Origin: Amyelois transitella
Lineage: Eukaryota > Arthropoda > Insecta > Lepidoptera > Pyralidae
Length of the DNA: 64,000 nt
Reading direction: 5' to 3'
Assembly: GCF_032362555.1 (NCBI RefSeq)
Contig: NC_083534.1
Coordinates: 3,767,001-3,831,000, forward strand
Both the position numbers and the translations under genes were made by a program. Under the pieces are notes generated by a model that saw only the letters and a list, made by a program, of their open reading frames with translations, was not told where the DNA came from and made no database searches. Below are positions 43,501 through 51,393 of this stretch, piece by piece (the first letter of the stretch is position 1; every line of letters starts with the position of its first letter).

Positions 43501-44371
43501 AGAATCTTTTTTTTGTATAACTGCCTCTACGTATTCTTTGATTATTTTAAATTTTAATTATAATAAATCATGTGCCGTGCCGTGTGGTTCCCAGCACCAA
43601 TACAAAAAGGAATAGGACCACTCCGTCTCTTTCCCATGGATGTCGTAAAAGCCGACTAAGGGGTAGGCTTATAAACTTGGGATTCTTCTTTTAGGCGATG
43701 GGCTAGCAACCTGTCACTATTTGAATCTCAATTCTATCTTAAAGCCAAATAGCTGAACGTGGCCTATGAGTCTTTACAAGACTGTAGGCTCTGTCTACCC
43801 CGCAAGGGATATAGACGTGATTATATGTATGTATGTATAATCTTCTTATATATAAAATTCTCGTGTCACAATGTTTGTCTCCGTACTCCTCCGAAACGGC
43901 TTTACCGATTTTAACCAAATTTTGAATGCATATTCAGTAGGTCTGAGAATCGGCTAACATCTATTTTTCATACCTCTAAGTGTTAAGGGTTGTCCACCCT
44001 AAACATTTTTTTTTTAATTTAACATTACTTAAAGGTTATTTATATGGCAAAACAACGTTTGCCGGGACAGCTACTTATAAATAATATACTAGAGGCCGCC
44101 CGCGACTTCGTCCGCATGGAAACCCTATCAATCCCGCGGGAACTCTGGGATAAAAAGTAGCCTATGTGTTATTCTGGGTCTTCAGCTACCTACATACCAA
44201 ATTTCATGGTAATCGGTTCAGTAGTTTTTGCGTGAAAGAGTAACAAACATCCATACAAACTTTCGCCTTTATAATAGTAGTAGGATCATTGAGAATGTTT
44301 CCGGTTTTTTTAATCATAATAACTTTTTTCAGAGACCTCAAATTTCTTCGAGTGATGATAGTGACTATTAG
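40289..44371 (+). CDS. Myb/SANT-like (zeste-type) DNA-binding protein, gene span (6 exons, 308 aa)
   Basis: Exons are 40289-40507, 41103-41291, 41597-41670, 42361-42548, 43280-43497 and 44333-44371, and all phases agree. The N terminus (RSRRITSVRQLELLVDFMER, DLALGR, WNECATICNAEG, then WSRYWNDFKGRVKSKLR) fits the trihelix/Myb-like fold of zeste-type and Harbinger-associated proteins. The conserved tryptophans are present. The middle is acidic and Pro-rich with a basic patch (PRPRRSRRKPRVHARH). A coiled coil follows (EESLDESRSALARLQEAKLA), and the end is acidic (SSSDDSDY). It probably binds DNA in the nucleus. It may be domesticated or part of a Harbinger element, since a HARBI-type remnant lies downstream. 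AATAAA at 44424. Confidence 0.78.
40626..40812 (-). mobile_element. Helitron-like element H4
   Basis: CTAG end followed by CGACCCGCCCCGGCTTCGCA hairpin on the plus reading. The same sequence recurs at 63303-63485. Confidence 0.7.
41103..41291 (+). CDS. Myb/SANT-like gene exon 2
   Basis: 63 codons, YWNDFKGRVKSKLRTICQSG to QNPLLSQ, donor GTAATT. Confidence 0.8.
41393..41514 (-). repeat. RTE-like LINE 3' end
   Basis: Almost the same length and breakpoints as 38521-38638. Confidence 0.75.
41597..41670 (+). CDS. Myb/SANT-like gene exon 3
   Basis: NTTANEASPQQPQELSINMS then EIKI; acceptor CACCGTAG, donor GTGAGT. Confidence 0.75.
41711..41934 (-). repeat. SINE-T, full-length copy
   Basis: Well preserved but with an altered A-box side (GCGGTAGTACGCTTGTCAAT). 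Confidence 0.8.
42081..42219. repeat. Perfect 20-bp tandem repeat, 7 units
   Basis: Unit TAATAATTAAAATTAAACAG repeated without change; only the last unit differs at its end. Confidence 0.95.
42361..42548 (+). CDS. Myb/SANT-like gene exon 4
   Basis: LEQDSTDQIPIPDSPVSRQM through EPRPRRSRRKPRVHARHRSL, donor GTAAGT. Acceptor AAATACAG. Confidence 0.8.
42617..42870 (-). repeat. SINE-A, full-length copy
   Basis: Short tail (CACATATAATCACC), 5' end GGTGCCGGGAACCTCACGGC. Family Y LINE scrap at 42905-43025. Confidence 0.8.
43280..43497 (+). CDS. Myb/SANT-like gene exon 5
   Basis: Coiled-coil exon from TQQAEESLDESRSALARLQE to GHHTQN, donor GTGAGA. Confidence 0.8.
43572..43838 (+). repeat. SINE-A, full-length copy
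   Basis: From GCCGTGTGGTTCCCAGCACC to (TATG)n; Helitron H3 starts 3 bp later. Confidence 0.85.
43841..44285. mobile_element. Helitron-like H3 (+, 43841-44074) and H2 (-, 44089-44285)
   Basis: H3 starts TCTTCTTATATATAAAATTC after an A and ends in CTAC for CTAG. H2 follows 14 bp later, complete from CTAG (44089) to its TC start (44284-44285). Confidence 0.75.
44333..44371 (+). CDS. Myb/SANT-like gene exon 6 (terminal)
   Basis: RPQISSSDDSDY then TAG; acceptor TTTTTTCAG. Confidence 0.75.
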   Translation, partial: RPQISSSDDSDY

Positions 44372-44487
44372 TAGTGATTAGAGGGCGTAATGAAAGGTGA
44401 ATATTATGGTGATGATAAGATTTAATAAAATTATTGTGAGGCGAGTACACTATCAATTAGGTTTTTAATCAATGCGTGTGAAAATCG

Positions 44488-44751
44488 TGCCGTGTGGTTC
44501 CAGGCACCAATAAAAAAAAAAGAATAGGACCACTCCATCTCGTTCCCATGGATGTCGTAAAAGGTGACTAAGGGATAGGCTTACAAACTTGGGATTCTAC
44601 TTTTAGACGATGGGCTAGCAACCCGTCACTATTTGAATCACAATTCTATCATAATGCCAAACAGCTGAATGTGGCCTATCAGTATTTTCAAGACTGTTGG
44701 CTCTGTCTACCCCGTAAGGGATAAAGACGTGATCATGTGTATGTATGTATG
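44488..44751 (+). repeat. SINE-A with probable target duplication
   Basis: TTTTAATCAATG occurs upstream (about 44464) and directly after the (TATG)n tail. It is consistent with a target-site duplication, with about 14 extra bases at the 5' end. Confidence 0.8.
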
Positions 44752-44785
44752 TTTTAATCAATGTCTCTGTTTCTCTTCCCACAGA

Positions 44786-45560
44786 TGGTTCACGAGGGAT
44801 TTTTGGACTGCCCCGCCTTCTGAAAGTTCCTGATGTTGATGCCTGTTAATGTCAGTCCTTGCTTCAAGCCTGAGCAAAATCAAAATTAGCAGCAAGTTCA
44901 GCTGCTATTTCATCATTGTTTAATGGATGGACATTTAAGAGTGCCTTGTTTGCTATACAGGGTGACATTTAAAACGACTGCATCCTTTTAAACATAGACT
45001 ATACCCATGCTTCTTAGCTGTTTGAGCCTATTTTTATTTAAATTAAACGTTATCGTTTTCACATTAAAAAAACCATCAAAAAATACGTCACACGCTTTAT
45101 TAAAGACCAATACTACAAAAACGAAATTAAAACTAAACATGTAAATAAATGTCTGAAAAATAAATGATTTTACTAGTATCAAGATCAAGTAGGTACAGAG
45201 TTGTCGAAATCGCTCAGCTGAATGAATTGTGTCGTTGACCTCTGAATCTTACGCGTCGCTTTTCCTCCGGCCGGGGTGATATGACGTATTTAGGATCGTG
45301 GATTTTGATACTTTTATTTTTTTTTTCCTACTTTCTGAAATATGAACCGATATTTTTCTTTTAACGTTTTTAAATATCCTTTAGATGAGTACACTTAACA
45401 GTTAAATTTATGCAGTTGAATTAAAAGTCACCCTGTATTGTGTAAAACACAACATGCATTCACTATACGCGCTGCTGAGATGGGATCTTAGTGAAGTTGA
45501 CCAGCAGATAACAGGCATCTGCAACATAATTGATAATAATTTATTGATACAGGATTTTTT
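44786..45560 (-). pseudogene. Harbinger (HARBI1-type) transposase C-terminal remnant
   Basis: The minus frame reads RCLLSAGQLH, a TAA stop, then DPISAARIVNACCVLHN. This is the RCLL...P..AARIV.ACCVLHN signature of PIF/Harbinger nucleases. A MITE (44958-45435) then interrupts it. Beyond the MITE another frame reads ANKALLNVHPLNNDEIAAEL. It carries at least one stop and one shift, so it is non-functional. Confidence 0.65.
44958..45435. mobile_element. TA-flanked TIR MITE (CAGGGTGAC ends), longer copy
   Basis: Inserted at a TA inside the Harbinger remnant. Same ends as 26871-27276, with about 70 additional GC-richer bases (CGTCGCTTTTCCTCCGGCC). Confidence 0.8.
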
Positions 45561-46394
45561 ACGTAATTTAACTGTGATTTCAAAGATACATGTAAGATAT
45601 TATGATTTTATTGTTATTGATTAAAATTTCTTTAGAATATAAGACTTAGATGATTTCAGATAAAAAAAAGAGATTAAAATAGAAGAGCCAAAAAGTAAAA
45701 TAGCTAAATCATTATAAAACAGTTATTACACAACTTTACAAAAATAATAGTACTTTTATTTCATCAATTACTTTAACAAGCAATATACATATATACACAC
45801 CTCAAACGCGCTTTTAGAACTCCAATACATATATGGATGGTGTAGTCGTAAAAGGCGACTATGGGATAGTCTTATAAACTTGGGATTCTTTTTTTGGGGA
45901 TGGGCTAGCAACCTGTCACTATTTGAATCTCAATTCTATCATTAAGCCAAATAGCTGAACGTGGCCATTCAGTCTTTTCAAGACTGTTGGCTCTGTCTAC
46001 CCCGCAAGGGATATAGACGTGACCATATGTATGTATGTATGTAAAATACTTTTAAATTATATTCACGGCGCATACCTCGACTTACGCATGGCGCGTAAAT
46101 ATAAAAAGTAGTAGGTAGGTATTCTATGAGCGCCGAGGATTACAAAAGAGATTCACTTATAGACTGGACGCCCTTTTCTGCTTTTAAGCTACTTATATTT
46201 TGTGTCTTGCTTTATTTTTCTTTTTAAACAATTATGACACTGTCACTCGTACTTAGATGTGACCTCTGGAGAAATAACCCATTTTAATAATTATACCTAT
46301 TTAATCAATCATATCGATAAAATCAAAGACAAAAATAAGTTTTAACTGTAAGTACTTACCTATATATATTAGTAAAAATTGTATTCACCTAAAG
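45561..46394. other. AT-rich spacer with one SINE-A
   Basis: A plus SINE-A lacking its first 60 bp lies at 45846-46042. No gene is seen in the rest. Confidence 0.45.
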
Positions 46395-46643
46395 ACTAAG
46401 CAGATATACAAGGCGAGTGTGGAAGGAAAGGTCGGAGTGGGAAGACCTAGACGAACGTATCTTGATCAAATTAAGGACGTCCTGGTAAAGGGTCAGGTCA
46501 AGAGTACCCGAAACCGCCGAGCTTGCATGAAGAGAGTTATGAATGTGGATGAAGCGAAGGAAGTATGCAGAGATCTTGGCAAGTGGAAAGATGTAGTCTC
46601 TGCCTACCCCTCCGGGAAAGAGGCGTGATTTTATGTATGTATG
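46395..46643 (+). repeat. RTE-like LINE 3' end, well-preserved
   Basis: Open frame GKVGVGRPRRTYLDQIKDVL through STRNRRACMKRVMNVDEAKE to SAYPSGKEA and TGA, then (TATG)n. It best shows the LINE C terminus. Confidence 0.8.
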
Positions 46644-46751
46644 AATTTCCCTGAAAAAAAAAACACAGGCAGCATTCCCGCGTCACCTGTTGCCTCCCTC
46701 GGAGTTTTGAAGAGTTTGTTCTGTGTGTTTTGTGCGGGCCAGCTATCATTA

Positions 46752-47011
46752 TCTATACTAATATTATAAAGCTGAAGAGTTTGTTAGTTTGAACGCGCTA
46801 ATCTCAAGAAGTACAACGCAAAAAAATCATTTTGCATTGAATAGACCATTTATCGAGGAAGGCTTTAGGCTATATATCATCACGCTGCAATTATAAGGAG
46901 CAAAGAAATAATGGAATATGTGAAAAACACGGGGAAAATTATTCATCCTTGAGGGCTTCAATGATGCCCAAAATAACTATTCCACACGGACGAAGTCGCG
47001 GGCACAGCTAG
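46752..47011 (+). mobile_element. Helitron-like element H1
   Basis: Complete, TCTATACTAATATTATAAAG to GGCACAGCTAG. Confidence 0.8.
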
Positions 47012-47538
47012 TGAAAGTATAAAAAGAACTGACTTGCTCGCCTTTGAGTTTACGTGTGCCATAATAAGTCTCATTCCTACCTATTTGTTTAAATTTTACC
47101 ATCAGGCAGATTAAACTCAACCCACTTAAATCATAAGTAAAATAACTTTTTCACAAAGGGATTAATGCCTCTAATCGATGTCCTTCTATTTTGAAGTCGG
47201 TTATAAAATCTTCTCTTAAGCGTAACAAATACTTTCTTGAATAGAATAGATTTATTTTCAAAATTGGATACAAGGTATCACTTATTGACGTCACATCACT
47301 AACTAATCCGCTTCCAAAGCACGTGTGTAGAAGAAGCGGCGGAACAAACTACGCTGCTGCATTTTCACCTAACGTGAAAACCGCATCAAACATACATACA
47401 ATACATACATACAGGTAATGTTACCTTCTGCGCCAAAAGATTTTTCTTTCTTTCAGGTCAAACAGAACACCGCCTTTTTTATTAAGGCGGTAAAAAAAGA
47501 AACCCTTACATAATTAGTTCTCGTTTATATTTCAGAAA

Positions 47539-47673
47539 ATGGGGGTGGTTGGATGCTGTTTTGCGCTCCTTTGGTTATTAGTTTTTTTATTTATATCCTT
47601 CTTCGTGGCGGGCATCAGCGCGTTTTTTTACATTTTAATGCATTGGCTAACGACATGTTTAGAATTTCTAGAG
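47539..47673 (+). CDS. Exon of a small membrane protein (45 residues seen)
   Basis: After a TATATTTCAG acceptor an ATG opens MGVVGCCFALLWLLVFLFIS, continuing FFVAGISAFFYILMHWLT to CLEFLE and a GTTAGT donor. The peptide is almost wholly hydrophobic, with one or two membrane segments. It recalls a family of very short uncharacterised insect membrane proteins, but this is from memory. The next coding exon was not found, so the gene is incomplete here or a fragment. Confidence 0.5.
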
Positions 47674-47734
47674 GTTAGTCAAAATGTTTTAAGCAATTAT
47701 AAAATAGAATAGATTATTCTTTTTTTTATGGCTT

Positions 47735-48069
47735 GTGTTTAAACGCCTACCAGAAATGCACCTATATTACTTCCAATAAATTCGAAGTGCCTGCCATAAC
47801 GGATAAATGCTCACCAAATTGTGTATCACAAAATATTCTAGAAATAAAGCTATTTTGCTTTTTATTACATTCTATAAAAATAAATACACACCTTTAAAGT
47901 CAATTTGAGTCCAAATTTTGTAAATTATCGCTAAGGAGATGTTACCAATATTTTATTTTATTACTTTCATTTTAGTTATCTATGCTGAGGGAAAAAATTA
48001 CAGTCAACCGCAAATATTTTTTTCATACCAAATATAATATTGATTCCACCAAACACAAGTTACATAATA
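47735..48069 (+). repeat. Second copy of the 16556-16894 segment
   Basis: Inverted relative to the first copy and nearly identical over about 335 bp; the match ends where the TIR element at 48064 begins. Confidence 0.6.
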
Positions 48070-48221
48070 GGCTATTTGACTGTATTAAAAATATACATTT
48101 CTTTTATGTCATCAGTCTTAATATTATTTTTTTGGAGCGATTTGTAATAACGCGAGATAAAAATATTGCATTATTTAAACAAAATCCGTCTCAGAAAATT
48201 TGGTTTTTATATGCAGCTGTC

Positions 48222-48267
48222 ACGTGACTAAAAACGAACGTGATTGGCTATTTCTATTATGACGTCA
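48222..48267 (+). promoter_or_regulatory. Promoter-like cluster inside the TIR element
   Basis: An E box (CACGTG, about 48222), an inverted CCAAT box (GATTGGC, 48242-48248) and a full CRE (TGACGTCA, 48260-48267) lie 125-170 bp upstream of the plus-strand ATG. Confidence 0.5.
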
Positions 48268-48391
48268 ATTATCCATAAACAGACTGTGGATCGTACCGTT
48301 CGTACCGTTCCTTAGTGTTCGCTATTATTTTTCAAGATTTTTATAAGTGTTTGATCGCTCAGGATTACTCAGATAACATAGGTATTTAATA

Positions 48392-48501
48392 ATGGAAACC
48401 AATTCCGCGAAAGCTGACAGTCGAAACCTACCAAAAGTGGACGCAATAATGTTTGGCGTCTTCTTCAAAAACAATCCAGATTTCTATGCTGCCGAACTGA
48501 G
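48392..48501 (+). CDS. First exon of a transposon-borne gene
   Basis: METNSAKADSRNLPKVDAIM then FGVFFKNNPDFYAAEL, ending two bases into Arg at donor GTATGT. The NPDFxxxELR start resembles a widespread insect family with SWIM and YqaJ nuclease domains, by memory only. The remaining exons are absent from this copy. Confidence 0.5.
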
Positions 48502-48551
48502 GTATGTGAAAACATCAATGTAAGTATATCTTGGTAACCACTGATCTTAGA

Positions 48552-48743
48552 TACATACATACATACATAAAATCACGCCTCTTTCCCGGAGGGGTAGGCA
48601 GAGACTACCTCTTTCCACTTGCCACGATCCCTGCATACTTCCTTTGCTTCATCCACATTCATAACTCTCTTCATGCAAGCTCGGCGGTTTCGGGTACTTT
48701 TGACCTGACCCTTTACCAGGACGTCCTTAATTTGATCAAGATA
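48552..48743 (-). repeat. RTE-like LINE 3' end
   Basis: Inserted inside the TIR element; ends at the LDQIKDVL codons. Confidence 0.8.
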
Positions 48744-48762
48744 TCTTAGATCTTGATCTGAA

Positions 48763-48874
48763 ACCACTTCTTGGGAATATTCAAATCCATCGGCATAGAA
48801 AAAAACAGTTTCGTAGGAGATTTTATTGTTGTATTAGTGCATTGAGGCACTGCACAACATTTATAGGAACTCAT
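48763..48874 (-). pseudogene. THAP-domain N terminus, truncated
   Basis: MSSYKCCAVPQCTNTTIKSP then TKLFFSMPMDLNIPKKWFQ. CxxxxC after the start and a Phe..P..K.W spacing are typical of THAP zinc-coordinating DNA-binding domains. The second Cys/His pair is missing because the frame ends at the LINE insertion. Confidence 0.55.
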
Positions 48875-49279
48875 TTTAATAATTTTCACACATATGATGT
48901 GGCACAAGTTAAATAAAACAAGAGAAAATAACAACTTTTCGAAACACCAACAAGCTTTGTATGATATTTACACGAAATTTACGTCACTGCATGCCATGCC
49001 CGCCATATTGCTAAAAGTCGCGTTTTGGCGGCATATTTGAATGTTTCATTTTCTTTTTCGATTTTTTAATAAAATAGCTGTAATAAAGGCAGAAAAGTAT
49101 TTTTGTAGGGCTCCTTATAAACAAATAAATACCCTAAGATAGTTTTTAGAACTTTGTCAAATAGCCTATTATCATAAGCGCTGGCTGGTGGCGTGTGAGA
49201 TTCGGAGGCGTCGCCATAGTCTCATCGTGCCTTTCTCAGAGAGAATCTGGTAACATGCTGTTATATTCGACGGCCGAAC

Positions 49280-49504
49280 CGCCTCTGTGGTGCAGCGGTA
49301 ATACGCTTGTCTGTGACATCGGAGGTTCCGGGTTCGAATCCCGGTCGGGGCATGATGATAAACGAACTTTCTCTGTTTTGGGTGTGTTTTGGTGTTTATT
49401 TGTCTAGGTATTTACTATAAAATTTAGTATCGTTGAGTTAGTACCTCGTAACACAAGTTTCGAGCTTACTTCGAGGCTAACTCAATCTGTGTAATTTATC
49501 CCGT
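49280..49504 (+). repeat. SINE-T, full-length copy
   Basis: GCCTCTGTGGTGCAGCGG head and GGTTCGAATCCCGG B box. Confidence 0.85.
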
Positions 49505-49605
49505 ATATATGTCCCGTATATATACATTTATATTGGTATCTTTGATACTTAGTGTGAGCACCAGATTAGAATATTTGGCGAATCGCAACGGGGATAAGCG
49601 AGGTT

Positions 49606-49722
49606 TTCGCTCGATAAAATCCGTCATTGGTACATGGACGAGGTGGGATTCGAACCTGTACCTTTCTGCTCATCACGCATTTTAACCGGCCACCTTACCG
49701 TTTCGACCACCGACGCTCTGAA
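49606..49722 (-). repeat. SINE-B, tRNA-like head
   Basis: Minus strand: GGTGGCCGGTTAAAATGCGT and GGTTCGAATCCCACCTCG. Confidence 0.7.
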
Positions 49723-49762
49723 TCCCGTAAGAGGTAAAAATCCATGATTATAATTATGGACG

Positions 49763-49925
49763 TCCTGGTAAAGGGTCAGGTCAAAAGTACCCGAAACCGC
49801 CGAGCTTGCATGAAGAGAGTTATGAATGTGGATGAAGCGAAGGAAATATGCAGAGATCGTAGCAAGTGGAAAGAGGTAGTCTCTGCCTACCCCTCCGGGA
49901 AAGAGGCGTGATTTTATGTATGTAT
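49763..49925 (+). repeat. RTE-like LINE 3' end
   Basis: Same start as many copies (GACGTCCTGGTAAAGGGTC), complete tail. Confidence 0.8.
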
Positions 49926-50130
49926 GTTTTATGTAATTAAGAACATTTTACAAGAATTTATCGATATGCCATGTATCGATAAGGTAAATCACTACGAGGT
50001 AATAGCTATTAAAACATCAATAGAACGCGCGCATTTAGCGATTTACGCCAAAGCCAAACAAAATAGAGATTTCTTTTTTTAATACGACCGCGGCAGAGCA
50101 AAGGAATCAGTTACCTATTTTTATAAATGA

Positions 50131-50437
50131 CTAGAGGCCGCCTGCAACTTCGTTCGCGTGGAATCAATCCCGCCAGAACTCCGGGGTAAAAAAGAGCGTA
50201 TGTGTAATTCTAGGTCTTCAGCTACCTACATACCCAATTTTATCGTAATCGTTTCAGTACCTACTATTGGCGAGAGTAACAAACATCTAAACATACATAC
50301 TCACAAACTTTCGCATTTATATTATTAGTAGGATTCGAAAATACATACGACTAGTATCCATGCTAATACTCTAAATGTGACAGTGTTATTAAAATTACTA
50401 GCTGTCCCGTCAAACGTTGTTTTGCCATATTATACCT
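50131..50437 (-). mobile_element. Helitron-like H2 (50131-50333) and an H3 end (50398-50437)
   Basis: H2 is complete but diverged in the hairpin. Only the CTAG end and 35 bp of H3 remain. Confidence 0.65.
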
Positions 50438-50470
50438 ACATATTTTAAAATAATTTCTAGAGTAAGAAAA

Positions 50471-50687
50471 TGCCGTGTGGTTCCCATGGATGTCGTAAAA
50501 GGTGACTAAGGGATAGGCTTAGGTATAAACTTGGGATTCTTCTTTTAAGCGATGGGCTACCAACCTGTCACTATTTGAATCTCAATTCCATCATAAAGCC
50601 AAACAGCTGAACGTGGCCTATAGGTCTTTTCAAGACCTCTCCTCTACCCTGCAAGGGATATAGACGCGATTATATGTATGTATGTAT
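50471..50687 (+). repeat. SINE-A with a 5' internal deletion
   Basis: GCCGTGTGGTTCCC joins directly to ATGGATGTCGTAAAAGG. A partial Helitron H1 (minus, 50703-50852) follows. Confidence 0.75.
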
Positions 50688-51162
50688 AAGAAAATATTAA
50701 GGGAATCGTTATTTTGGGCATCATTGAAGCCCTCAAAGATGAATTATATTCCCCGTTTTGTTTCACATTTTCCATTATTTCTTCGCTCTTTATAGTTGCA
50801 GATTAGCGCGTTCAAACAAACAAACTCTTCAGCATTATAATATTTGTATAGATCAGTTTATGAAAAAGCTATAAGCCATAAACTGCCTAAGCACTTACAC
50901 CTTGAGACTAGCGTAGATTATGGTTAACGATGTTTTTATTAGGGTAGAACCGGGTAATACCGGTCAGAAGGTATTACCGGTCATCGCAAAATCTCCCATA
51001 CTACTACGTTCCGCACACGCACACATACACAGCGCGTCGCATGATGTAGCCGAGCGCGAACGCCCCGGCCCCCGCTTCATTCCAAGCCGCCATTTGCAAT
51101 GAACGCACGTCACTTGTTTTCGCGCCCAGTTGAAGTAATTTTTCGGGTTAAAACAATAAGAG

Positions 51163-51392
51163 GTGAGTATTTATTGTTTCACATTTCTAACATTGTTACT
51201 GGTGATTATTGTAGCATAAATGCTAAGCATTCAAAGTAATATTCTTTTTTGAACTAATCTCGACGAGTTTTTAACCTAGAATTTTATTTACGGAAATGTT
51301 TCTAGTCGGGCAATGCCGGTCGCGCTGACCGGTATTACCCGCATGTAAAATAAGTAAAAAATATTGTTATTTATGTTTGTTTATTATTAAAG
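51163..51392 (+). other. Probable 5' UTR intron of the pogo transposase
   Basis: Donor AAGAG/GTGAGT at 51162-51163 and acceptor TATTAAAG at 51391-51392, two bases before the ATG. Confidence 0.6.
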
Positions 51393-51393
51393 A

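Larger units (their letters stand above)
48064..49172. mobile_element. TIR element with THAP-type and second-gene exons
   Basis: The ends ATAATAGGCTATTTGAC (48064-48080) and GTCAAATAGCCTATTAT (49156-49172) are a perfect 17-bp inverted repeat. Between them lie a promoter-like region, a first exon on plus (48392-48501) and a THAP-type start on minus (48763-48874). A LINE-R insertion sits between the two. It looks like an internally deleted copy of a larger two-gene transposon. Confidence 0.6.
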
